From Amphiura filiformis (taxonomy: Eukaryota; Echinodermata; Ophiuroidea; Amphilepidida; Amphiuridae), in contig NC_092629.1 of NCBI RefSeq assembly GCF_039555335.1, positions 27,490,775 through 27,554,774 of the forward strand: 64,000 nucleotides of DNA. Reading direction: 5' to 3'. The notes under the pieces were generated by a model that worked only from the letters and a program-made list of their open reading frames with translations, did not search any database and had not been told where the DNA came from. A program made the translations under genes and the position numbers. Positions 44,816-56,002 of this stretch are shown piece by piece (the stretch's first letter is position 1; each line of letters starts with the position of its first letter).

Positions 44816-45923
44816 AATATACAACTGAGATTTTCTAACAAACAAGGTCAACATACTGAACCAATGTTTTTAAAAAAAGTAAGTGATATTCAATGAAATA
44901 AAAATGAGCTAAAATTGAAGAGAATAGTGAATTTTTTACCTTTTTTCCGCCACACAATTAGGTTAAATATGGCCTGGTTAACTTATAGATTTTGGGTATA
45001 TTCACATGATACAGTTTAATAAAACAGATTTATCCACAATGATCTGGATTCTGGGGGCCCTGCATCGTCCATGATCAATTCTTGTGGGTAGGAATGCCGA
45101 ATGCCGATTTGGGTCGGATAAAACATTATGCATGTTCACTTCGAATTGTGGAAAACGCGCACATCATTTATGCGTAATGCGTTCCGCATGCATGAACTGC
45201 GTCAAGTGCTTAGTCCGGATGAATCCAGATCTAAACACACTGTGTGCACACATCCCTTAGAGATTGTTTGTTAGATAGATAACTTGATGACACTTCGGTG
45301 AAAAGATGATAACACATGCCCCGGCACGTCTTTTGGTTGAAAATCACTGATCATCTATGACCGATACGATTTGATATACTTCTTTATTTCTCTCTTATTT
45401 TTTGTTACACCCTGGAGGCGTTAAAAGAAAGCACAAAACCTGCCGAAAAAGGCTGCAAATTTTGAGTGAACTTTACTCTATTTTTCAGCTTTCTGTCATC
45501 TGTCACCAACAATCAGCGAATATATCTGTTTTAAACTTGTGGTGTGCTGTAAGTTTTTCTGGTATGTTAGGTTTTTTGTTGTTGTTGTGATTATTTTTCT
45601 GTGCTACTCCACTCGGAGCACTCTCTCCAAAACAGGGCACTTTCTTGTCGATGTCGTCAAGGTGAGCAACAATCCATCAACAATGCAGCAATGGAATTGA
45701 AAACTGCAACTATTTTATTAAATTTTAAGAATAGAAAGATGGAAATGGTGGATGAGAAAGTAAGATGTGAGACGAGGGGAGAGAGAAAGGAGAGAGGGGG
45801 AAAGTGGGTCACTAGAAATTTTTTCAGGGCGGGAACGGGGGATGGATCGAAGGGTCGAAGGCGAGAAAGAGGTGGAGAAAGATGATACACAAGAGGAATA
45901 TTAAGAAAGACATAAGTGGTCTT
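44816..45923. other. no recognisable gene
   Basis: Includes a purine-rich stretch (45735-45890) that produces overlapping frames on both strands without motifs. Confidence 0.4.
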
Positions 45924-46050
45924 CTCTTCTCTCCTTATCTCTTAGCCTCCTCCGCAGCCAGTTTGGTTCCGCTCCCTTCACACGAACACTTTGTGTGGAG
46001 GGAGCAGAACCAAACTGGCTGCGGAGGAGGCTAAGAGATAAAGAGAGGAG
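45924..46050. repeat. long near-perfect hairpin, about 58-bp stem
   Basis: The left arm 45924-45983 (containing CCTCCGCAGCCAGTTTGGTT) pairs with the right arm 45993-46050 (containing AACCAAACTGGCTGCGGAGG) around a 9-nt loop. Only about three mismatches and one bulge are seen. The arms are far longer than in ordinary animal pre-miRNAs. Either a transcript would give a double-stranded RNA hairpin, or this is a recent inverted duplication or assembly fold-back. Confidence 0.85.
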
Positions 46051-46593
46051 AGCACTGGGCATGCTGGAGGAGTATAAGAAGACAGGGCAAAGAGAAAAAT
46101 GACAGAGAGATGATGATGACCAAAAAATAATAATGTCGCGTTACACTGATTCAATATCACCAACAACATCAAATTTGAATATTCAATATTTAATAAGTAA
46201 TATTACTGCAACAAAATAATCACTGTGAATCACCTCAATAAAATGAAAATATAAAAAGAGAAGTATTTAAGTAAATACCGTATGGCGTAATGGAACGCTA
46301 AAACCACCCAGCGGCAACCCTCGTCGTGCTCCCCTTGACAGGACGCCCAGATTAAAGAGGACATTTCGCCCCTAAGAATTAAGCTACCGTCCAGTCACCT
46401 GCAAAATTGACAGACTTTTCTTGGTATCTCTCTTCGCTGGCTGACATATTCTCTCCACTTGCAATATTAATTGCAAGAAAATATTTGTTTTCAACGGACT
46501 TTTTTAATTTTTAATTTTATATTCATGAAGAATGGGGCAAAATACGTGCAAACGAGTCGATGTTTTAGTGATTATTTGGAATGTCGCGATATT
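46051..46593. other. no recognisable feature
   Basis: Nothing supported. Confidence 0.4.
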
Positions 46594-46870
46594 AGGCAAT
46601 TCCATTTAAAATCCACACTACCCCTGTGGAAGATTTAGCTAAAGTCTTCCAAAGAGGGAGTATGAGTTTTGAATAGAATAGACAATTGGGTAACTTTCAT
46701 TTGAAATACTCACTCCTGTTGTGGAAGATATAGGTAAAGCCATAATACAGGGGGAGTATGGGTTTCAAAATGATTAACCCTGACTAGTTACATTAAAAAA
46801 CATACTCCCCTGTGGAAGATAATTCCAAAATCTTCCACAGGGGTAGTGTGGATTTCAACTGGAATTGCTC
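46594..46870. mobile_element. M1 MITE, copy 9 (long form)
   Basis: GGCAATTCCATTTAAAATCC to TCAACTGGAATTGCTC. Closely parallels copy 1 in order of parts (TTAGCTAAAGTCTTCCA, AGACAATTGGGTAAC, CACTCCTGTTGTGG, ACATACTCCCCTGTGG). Confidence 0.8.
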
Positions 46871-47292
46871 ATTTCTTAGACCCGACGGTAGGGATGGTTG
46901 ATTCTTACAGCAGCAAGCCACATCATGATCTTTGATAAAAACGTAATAACCGGGACCCGTGAGGCACAAAGTTGACGACAGCACCAAAGTGGCCAGCGGT
47001 CAATATAACGAGAAAAAGCAACATTACACAAGGGGAACTACAGCGAGGTGGAAATGCGTTTCAATTTGCTGGAGGGGGTAGTGTAACGAGACGCTTTCTT
47101 TCTTATACCTGAAAAGAATGACATGGTGTGCATAGAAAGTGATAGGTAAATGTTTAGAATGACATTTCTTATAAAGGTTGTTGTGAGTGACAGATGGAAA
47201 GCTGGATGGCTGCTGACGTCATCGTGTCATTACATTGAAAATCAGAAAGCGACTGGAATGTTTGAGACTACGTGATAACAGCAGGGTTTGGT
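46871..47292. other. no recognisable feature
   Basis: Nothing supported before the satellite begins. Confidence 0.4.
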
Positions 47293-49465
47293 CACACAAC
47301 ACACAATGCTCTCTACTGCTGATAGCAATGTAGTCAACAACACACAATGCTATCTACTGCTGCTAGCAATGTAGTCAACAACATACAATGCTATCTACTG
47401 CTGACAGCAATGTATTCAACAACATAGTATTACAATGCTATCTACTGCTGATAGCAATGTATTCAACAACATAATGCTATCTACTGCTGATAGCAATGTA
47501 GTCAACAACACACAATGCTATCTACTGCTGCTAGCAATGTAGTCAACAACATACAATGCTATCTACTGCTGATAGCAATGTATTCAACAACATAATGCTA
47601 TCTACTGCTGATAGCAATGTAGTCAACAACATACAATGCTACCTACTGCTGCTAGCAATGTATTCAACAACATACAATGCTATCTACTGCTGATAGCAAT
47701 GTATTCAACAACATAATGCTATCTACTGCTGATAGCAATGTAGTCAACAACATATAATGCTATCTACTGCTGATAGCAATGTATTCAACAACATAATGCT
47801 ATCTACTGCTGACAGCAATGTATTCAACAACATAGTATTACAATGCTATCTACTGCTGATAGCAATGTATTCAACAACATAATGCTATCTACTGCTGATA
47901 GCAATGTAGTCAACAACACACAATGCTATCTACTGCTGCTAGCAATGTAGTCAACAACATACAATGCTATCTACTGCTGATAGCAATGTATTCAACAACA
48001 CACAATGCTATCTACTGCTGCTAGCAATGTAGTCAACAACATACAATGCTATCTACTGCTGATAGCAACGTAGTCAACAACACACAATGCTATCTACTGC
48101 TGCTAGCAATGTAGTCAACAACATACAATGCTATCTACTGCTGATAGCAATATAGTCAACAACATAGTATTACAATGCTATCTACTGCTGATAGCAATGT
48201 ATTCAACAACATAATGCTATCTACTGCTGATAGCAATGTAGTCAACAGCATACAATGCTATCTACTGCTGATAGCAATATGGTCAATATCACACAATGCT
48301 ATCTACTGCTGATAGCAATATAGTCAACAACATACGACGATATCTACTGCTGACAGCAATGTAGTCAACAATAGACAATGCTATCTTCTGTTGATAGCAA
48401 TGTAGTCAACAACATACAATGCTATCCACTGCTGATAACAATGTAGTCAATAACATGCAATGCAATCTACTGCTGATAGCAATATGGTCAATGACATACA
48501 ATGCTATCTACTGCTGCTAGCAATGTAGTCAATGACATGCAATGCTATCTACTGCTGATAGCAATGTAGTCAACAACATACAATGCTATCTACTGCTGAT
48601 AGCAATGTAGTCAATGACATGCAATGCTATCTACTGCTGATAGCAATGTAGTCAATGACATGCAATGCTATCTACTGCTGATAGCAATGTAGTCAGTGAC
48701 ATACAATGCTATCTACTGCTGATAACAATGTAGTCAACAACATACAATGCTATCCACTGCTGATAGCAATGTAGTCAATAACATGCAATGTCATCTACTG
48801 CTGATAGCAATGTAGTCAATAACATGCAATGCTATCTACTGCTGATAGCAATGTAGTCAATGACATGCAATGCTATCTACTGCTGATAGTAATGCATATA
48901 TTCATGACATAATTATAGTCATGACATAAATTGCTATATAAATTATGCATGCAATGCAATACAATGTTTTGTATAATTATACTTCCAGAGCAATATGGTT
49001 AATAGCTTTCAATGCTTTCTACTGCTGATAGCAATGTAGTCATGTCATGATATAAAATGCTATCTACTGGTGAAAGCAAGAAACAAACAAACAAACAAAC
49101 AAACAAAAACAAAGAAACAATGTAGCAACAACATGCAATGTTATCTGAGATTTAGAGGTTTTAACTGCGAGAGCGATGTGGTCAATGTGGCTTGTAATAC
49201 TATCTCAGTTTCAGTTTTATTTTACCAAAAATCATATAAATCAGAACATACGCTATTACAATGGAGGATGACCAAAAATGAGCACAAGGCTCGTACAAGT
49301 TTTAGCCACCCTGCTGATAGCAATGTATAGTCATGACATGATAAAATGCTATCTACTGGTGAAAGTAAAAAACAATGTAGTCGTCAACATACAATGCTTT
49401 CTGAGATACAATGCTTTCTACTGCACAGTGCTATCTACTGCTGATAGCAATATAGCCATCAACAC
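47293..49465 (+). repeat. 41-bp satellite array, plus orientation
   Basis: The unit reads CAATGCTATCTACTGCTGAT followed by AGCAATGTAGTCAACAACATA; 38- and 47-bp variants occur (loss of ACA, or insertion of GTATTACA). TGCTATC and GATAGCA in each unit form a 7-bp stem with a 7-nt loop. The right part (48890-49465) is degenerate and includes a (CAAA)n run at 49078-49105. Confidence 0.95.
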
Positions 49466-49953
49466 ACAATGCGTGTTATTGAATACATTGCTATCAGCAG
49501 TAGATAGCATTGCATGTTGTTGAATACATTGCTATCAGCAGTAGATAGCATTGTAATACTATGTTGTTGACTACATTGCTATCAGCAGTAGATAGCATTG
49601 TATGTTGTTGAATACATTGCTATCAGCAGTAGATAGCATTGTATGTTGTTGAATACATTGCTATCAGCAGTAGATAGCATTGTATGTTGTTGACTACATT
49701 GCTATCAGCAGTAGATAGCATTGTATGTTGTTGAATACATTGTTATCAGCAGTAGACAGCATTGTGTGTTGTTGCCTACATTGCTATCAGCAGTAGATAG
49801 CATCGCATGTTGTTGATTACATTGCTATCAGCAGTAGATAACATTGTATGTTGTTGACTTCATTGCTATCAGCAGTAGATAGCATTGTATGTTGTTGACT
49901 TCATTGCTATCAGCAGTAGATAGCATAATATGTTGTTGACTGCATTGCTGTCA
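49466..49953 (-). repeat. 41-bp satellite, inverted block (about 12 copies)
   Basis: Units now read TACATTGCTATCAGCAGTAG then ATAGCATTGTATGTTGTTGA, the reverse complement of the neighbouring array. Orientation flips near 49470 (CAACACACAATG meets CGTGTTATTG) and back near 49954, inside a TGCTGTCAG/ATAACAATG dyad. Confidence 0.93.
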
Positions 49954-50020
49954 GATAACAATGTAGTCAACAATATACAATGCTATCTACCGCTGATAGC
50001 AATGTAATTAGTCAACCGTA
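49954..50020 (+). repeat. 41-bp satellite, return to plus orientation
   Basis: About 1.5 units (ATAACAATGTAGTCAACAAT, then GCTATCTACCGCTGATAGC) after the inverted block; array ends here. Confidence 0.85.
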
Positions 50021-50733
50021 ACAGCATTGCTAACTGTGATAGCGTCTACCGTTTTTAATACACTGTACGCGATGTGCATTTTCTTCGCTCTCAAATAAAG
50101 AACCTAAATCATTTAATTCATTTTAAAGGCAGATTTTATTTCGTCCCTAACGTATGACAGAGTATACAAATAAGAACACTAAACTACTAATCACTTTAAA
50201 CACAGCGTTATTCATTATCCCCAGATGGCGAGTATTAAAGTGATAGCACCTTTGGATTTAAGTCCACTTACCCAGGTTTCTATATACCGCCACTTAGTAC
50301 TTTCAACGCTACACATGACTCATGTCAAGTTCACCGATACACAGAAATAGGTCTCCATTTTTAACCTCTATTTTAACCTCAAGAACCGCTTACCTAATAA
50401 TACGTATGTTTTGTCTTATTTGCGTCATACGTGGCTTAATTTCCAAATTTGCTGACAAAAACTACCAATTTTATGATTTTTTTAATGTCGTCTGCGGTCG
50501 CCATAACCACGTGGCGTGGGTTAAGAAGATACAACCTGCTTTTATTCACAAGCGGAAGTCGAAACATCTGCCGTGATTCCCGCGTAAGTCGACTCAACTT
50601 TATCGCCCAAGAGTAGCATACCATTTTAACGATTTATCAATCATGGCGCTCACATATCATCAATTCAGCAAACAATTGTCCTAGTGACAGTTGTCATGGC
50701 AACTATTCAAAAAGTGCAATCTCTGAAATTAGC
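50021..50733. other. no gene; M2-like relic
   Basis: CTCAAGAACCGCTTACCTAA (50379) and GTCGTCTGCGGTCGCC ... GTGGCGTGGGTTAA (50487-50524) are a worn M2 copy. The rest is featureless. Confidence 0.45.
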
Positions 50734-50940
50734 CGGAGAGGAGAGATAGCGAGGCAAGGAGAGGGAGAGAAATAGAAAGGCAGAGAGAGATAAATGGAGG
50801 GGGGTGGAGAGAGAGGGAGAGAGAGGGGTAGGAGCAGTGGCGTAGTGAGGGAGGGCAGGGGGCACGTGCCCTGGGCTCCACATTTAAGGGGGAGCCGAAA
50901 TGATGGTGGATAAAAAAAACCCGATTCTGCGCCCCCTCCA
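50734..50940 (+). repeat. (GA)n-rich stretch and CAGTGGCGTAG element end
   Basis: GAGAGGGAGAGAGA simple sequence to 50830, then GCAGTGGCGTAGTGAGGGAG with a G-rich block, one end of a hAT-like repeat. Confidence 0.6.
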
Positions 50941-51436
50941 AGTGGTGAAAGTAAAAATTTCAGCACAAATAGTCATTTGATAGATCAGTTAAAGACCGAA
51001 ATTCAACTTCATTATAACCAAATTTAATTGGTGTTTGTGCCATTTAAGTGGTGTTTGTGCATATTTTCGCGGGAGAGAGAGAGCTCCATTTGTCTTTCCT
51101 CAACATTTAAATGCAAGGAATTATTAAGAATCCATTGGCTTGGGTTAAGAACTTATTATTATAAATGACTTGGCTTAAAGGTGTGTGACCCGATTGACAG
51201 CCTCATTCCCCCATCAAAATGCAGATTTTGGTATGAGGCGAAAGCTTATATTTTCCCATAACCACTGTAGCGTTGCAATGTATTTCGTTTAGGTGGTATA
51301 AATATAACCAGGGGGTAGTTTGGTGATGATCACCCACCCTGGAAGTCGTGTACTGTTTTGTGGGTCACTATAAAAAACCGATTCTCTACAGCAAATTAAC
51401 TCAAAACTTGGAATAAGAATGTTTGAGTGATAGGTC
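50941..51436. other. no recognisable feature
   Basis: A short direct repeat TTGGTGTTTGTGC / AGTGGTGTTTGTGC near 51030-51058 only. Confidence 0.4.
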
Positions 51437-51796
51437 TTAAGGGGGTACTACACCCCTGCCCAATTCTGTGCCTATTTTTGCATGTTTCTCAAAAAGTATA
51501 GCGCATTGGGGACAAGTAAGATATGTATATTACAGGGGCAAGGACTACAACTACTGCACTGGAAATTATATTTCAGCACAGACATCAGTAGTGGAGTTAC
51601 AGTCAAAAATGAGGGAAAACCAATATTTGATCAATAAATCAATAACTACTTGCTTTGAGTTGCTGAATTTTCAGTGCAGTAGTTGTAGTCTTTGCCCCTA
51701 TAATATACATATCTTACCTGTCACCAATGTGCTATAATTTTTGAGAAAAATGCAAAAATAGTCACAAAATTGGCCAGGGGTGTAGTACCCCCTTAA
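51437..51796. mobile_element. 360-bp foldback MITE with TTAAGGGGGTACTACACCCC end
   Basis: Left TTAAGGGGGTACTACACCCC, right GGGGTGTAGTACCCCCTTAA, a perfect 20-bp terminal inverted repeat counting TTAA. Complementarity continues (ACAAGTAAGATATGTATATT against ATATACATATCTTACCTG; GACTACAACTACTGCACTG against CAGTGCAGTAGTTGTAGTC) to a short centre. The TTAA plus GGG end fits Kolobok-like elements. Confidence 0.88.
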
Positions 51797-52198
51797 GGTG
51801 AGATAGAAAACACTATGATATGTTACCATGGTAACATTCGGACCACCCATCTTCAAATCGAACCACTAAATTATACCAGAGGCATGTTTGTACTCATCCT
51901 TGTACTCCATTTTGTATACAATTTAAATATGACCACAAAGTGTTTCTAATTTTCTAAAATACAATTTTGTGCAATTTATACAATCTTTTAGTTCTACAAT
52001 TTACTGCCTTTCCTAAAATTTAAAAGGGCTAAAAGAAAAAATAAATCTACAGGCTTGGTGTGTCACAAGAGACGCAGAGCTGAGTTATGATAAAAATACA
52101 AAATTCTGACTTCTTTTCTTTTCTTTTTTATCCAAAAAGATAAAAATGTCATAATCTTTTGGCCCATCGGCAGCACACAAAGGTTGCCATATAAATGG
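51797..52198. other. no gene; possible M2 relic
   Basis: CGAACCACTAAATTATACCA...GGCATGTTTGTACTCATC at 51859-51900 echoes the M2 body. Confidence 0.4.
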
Positions 52199-52434
52199 TT
52201 ACTGCTCTGCGAAAGGCTTCAACATAAAAAGTCCAAGTTTAGAGATATTTTCTCAAAATATCAAGAGCTTTCTTAAGAACTACTGAACCACTACAAGGCT
52301 TGTTTGTACTCATTTTAATGCATTTTCATGCTGATTCCAAATATGGTCATGAAAATGTATAATTCTGAATTTTTTGAATTTTGATTTAAAAAACAAACTT
52401 ATCGTCTGCATGCCACCCGTGTGTTGAGGGTTAA
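52199..52434 (+). mobile_element. M2 MITE, copy 9
   Basis: Left part TTACTGCTCTGCGAAAGGCT is damaged; body intact; right end ATCGTCTGCATGCCACCCG ... TTGAGGGTTAA. Confidence 0.75.
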
Positions 52435-52730
52435 CGGAACAGGTGATATGACGCGAGGAAGGCGGGGTCACCATCGACACTGATCGCCGATTTGGGACTG
52501 TATCCATTGAAAGGCAGATGAAGATATCAACGGTGTGAACTCCGACCTGATTTAGATGGAGTGCAGCCCAGAGGTTTGACAAAATTGTGTATATAAAACA
52601 TATAAAGCGTACGGAGAAACTCTCAACATGCTTTATCTGGTTAGCGTTGAGTTGGTGCTTATTTGTTTTTATGTTACTTCTTGTTTTTTCTATTATTTTG
52701 TTTCAATAGATGCTGATCATCAATGGATCC

Positions 52731-53075
52731 TAGCAAACACAAAACGTTTTCGATATCATTCGCAAAAGGTTAGAAAAGGTTGCCAGAAAACGTTTAAATG
52801 TCGGGTTATATAAAGAGTATATAAAAGGCAAAAAACGTTTTCATAACATTAAAAAACAATTTATGATAACATACTGCAAATATCTAACATAATGTTGTTT
52901 ACAAAATATTTGGCAAAAATGTTTGCACAAAATATTTGACAATAACATTTGTTTTCATATAAAACGTTTTGAAAACGTTTTCATGACATTTATATAACCC
53001 GACATTTAATATTATTAAAACATTTTTACCAAAACCAAAACCCGAAAATATAACCTGTATAAAACGTTTAAAATC
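52731..53075. mobile_element. M3 foldback MITE, copy 4
   Basis: TAGCAAACACAAAACGTTTT at the left; AAATGTCGGGTTATATAAAG mirrored by TTATATAACCCGACATTTAA; ends TATAAAACGTTTAAAA. The clearest copy of the family. Confidence 0.78.
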
Positions 53076-53155
53076 GATTGCGCATGCGCATTAAACATAA
53101 ACATAAACAATTAACCAGTTTTGAAAAAAATCCGATAAGAGAACTAATTACGTAG

Positions 53156-53197
53156 AATGCTATCTACTGCTGATAGCAATATATTCAACAACATAAC
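53156..53197 (+). repeat. isolated unit of the 41-bp satellite
   Basis: AATGCTATCTACTGCTGATA followed by GCAATATATTCAACAACATA stands alone 200 bp before the next array. Confidence 0.85.
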
Positions 53198-53409
53198 CTA
53201 ATACATAACGCCTGTAGATTTCAATCTTCCGTTCTTTTGCAGTGTGTTCCTGTTACTCAATTGATGTAGTAAAATGAAGGTCGCCAGGTCAAATCCGACC
53301 AGAACACTGGATTTTTTCCAACGTTTATGTGCGCTTGCCGCCCTGGGTAATGATTAAAATTCGTTCATCCTATAATAATTTATTTAATAAATTTGAACAT
53401 ACAAATGCG

Positions 53410-55440
53410 ATCTATATACATCTGATAGCAATGTGGGCAACAAAATACAATGCTATCTACTACTGATGGCAATGTAGTCAACAACACACAATGCTATCTA
53501 CTGTTGATAACAATATAGTCAACAACATACAATGCTATCTACTGCTGATAGCAATGCAGTCAACAACATACAATGCTATCTACTGCTGATAGCAATGTAG
53601 TCAACAACATACAATGCTATCTACTGCTGATAGCAATGCAGTCAACAACATACAATGCTATCTACTGCTGATAGCAATGCAGTCAACAACATACAATGCT
53701 ATCTACTGCTGATAGCAATTTAGTCAACAACATACAATGCAATCTACTGCTGATAGCAATATAGTCAACAACATGCAATGCTATCTACTGCTGATAGCAA
53801 TGTAGTCAACAGCATACAATGCTATCTACTGCTGATAGCAATGTAGTCAACAACATACGATGCTATCTACTGCTGATAGCAATGTAGTCAACAACATACG
53901 ATGCTATCTACTGCTGATAGCAATGTAGTCAACCACATGCAATGCAATCCACTGTTGATAGCAATGTAGTCAACAACATGCAATGCTATCTACTGCTGAT
54001 AGCAATGTAGTCAACCACATGCAATGCAATCCACTGCTGATAGCAATGTAGTCAACAACATACAATGCTATCTACTGCTGATAGCAATGTAGTCAACAAC
54101 ATACGATGCTATCTACTGCTGATAGCAATGTAGTCAACAACATACGATGCTATCTACTGCTGATAGCAATGTAGTCAACCACATGCAATGCAATCCACTG
54201 TTGATAGCAATGTAGTCAACAACATGCAATGCTATCCACTGCTGATAGCAATGTAGTCAATGACATACAATGCAATATACTGCTGATAGCAATGTAGTCA
54301 ACAACATACAATGCTATCTACTGCTGATAGCAATATAGTCAACAACATTCAATGCTATCTACTGCTGATAGCAATGTAGTCAACAACATGCAATGCTACC
54401 TACTGCTGATTGTAATGTAGTCAACAACATACAATGCTATCTACTGCTGATAGCAATGTAGTCAACCACATGCAATGCAATCCACTGTTGATAGCAATGT
54501 AGTCAACAACATGCAATGCTATCCACTGCTGATAGCAATGTAGTCAATGACATACAATGCAATATACTGCTGATAGCAATGTAGTCAACAACATACAATG
54601 CTATCTACTGCTGATAGCAATATAGTCAACCACATTCAATGCTATCTACTGCTGATAGCAATGTAGTCAACAACATGCAATGCTACCTACTGCTGATTGT
54701 AATGTAGTCAACAACATACAATGCTATCTACTGCTGATAGCAACGTAGTCAACAACATGCAATGCTATCTACTGCTGATAGTAACGTAGTCAACAACATG
54801 CAATGCTATCTACTGCTGATAGCAATGTAGTCAACAACATGCAATGCTATCTACTGCTGATTGTAATGTAGTCAACAACATACAATGCTATCTACTGCTG
54901 ATAGCAATGTAGTCAACAACATGCAATGCTATCTACTGCTGATTGTAATGTAGTCAACAACATACAATGCTATCTACTGCTGATAGCAATAAAGTCAATA
55001 ACATACAATGCTATTAACTGTTGATAGCAATGTAGTCAATGACATACAATGCTATCTACTGCTGCTAGCAATATAGTCAACAAAATACAATGCTATCTAC
55101 TGCTGATAGCAACGTAGTCAATGACATACAATGATATCTACTGCTGATAGCAATGTAGTCAACAACAATGCTATCTACTGCTGATAGCAATGTAGCCAAA
55201 AACATATAATGCTATCTACTGCTGATTGTAATGTAGTCAACAACATACAATGCTATCTACTGCTGATAGCAATATAGTCAATAACATACAATGCTATCTA
55301 CAGCTGATAACAATGTAGTCAACAACAATATAGTCAACAACATACAATGCTATCTACTGCTGATAGCAATGTAGTCAACAACATACAATGTTATCTACTG
55401 ATTTAGCCTTTACTGCTAGCAATATGGTTAAACTCATATC
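53410..55440 (+). repeat. 41-bp satellite array 2 (about 49 copies)
   Basis: Same unit as 47293-49465, with CCACATGCAATGCAATCCAC, TGACATACAATGCAATATAC and GCTGATTGTAATG variants. These variants recur together at 54175 and 54462, a 287-bp (7-unit) higher-order repeat duplicated in tandem. Ends by decay near 55430. Confidence 0.95.
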
Positions 55441-55763
55441 TCATTTGAATAGTTGTCAAAAAAATACAATTAAGAGTGCCCGAGTCTACAAATCACATTT
55501 TCGTATCATTTTAGCATATTAATGTGCTATTAAATCCAATGCACACAGAAGTACTTTTATTTTTAGCTAAATAAAACATAATTGCAATAATATCATTAAT
55601 TATACAGTCGCCCGAAGCAAAGCTCCTTCTCTTCGATCATTTTTAGAAGCGAAAAGGAGTTGCTAAAATCCCACGGTAGCGCATCCCCGGTCGGTTTTTA
55701 AACCAGTTCCACCCTCCTATGAGCTATGCGCTCGTTGAGAAAACCAACCTAGCACTCATCACA
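55441..55763. other. no recognisable feature
   Basis: Nothing supported. Confidence 0.4.
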
Positions 55764-56002
55764 TTAAAACTCTCTCCACGCGGGTGTCGACGACAAGTTT
55801 CAAATTTTATTTTAAATATTCAAAAATTTCAGAATTTTAAATTTTCATGATCATATTTGAAATCAACATGCAAAATGCATTAAAATGAGTACAAACAAGC
55901 CTAGTATTGGTTCAGTGGTTCTTGATATAGTTCTTGATATTTTTGAGAAAATATCTCAGAACTTGGATGTCGAAGCCTATATGGCTTGCACGCAGAGCAC
56001 TA
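55764..56002 (-). mobile_element. M2 TTAA-flanked MITE, copy 10 (reverse)
   Basis: TTAAAACTCTCTCCACGCGG with GTGTCGACGACAAGTTTC at the left and GTCGAAGCCTATATGGCTTG ... GCACGCAGAGCACTAA at the right. The CTGCAG step of the internal block is shortened. Confidence 0.78.
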
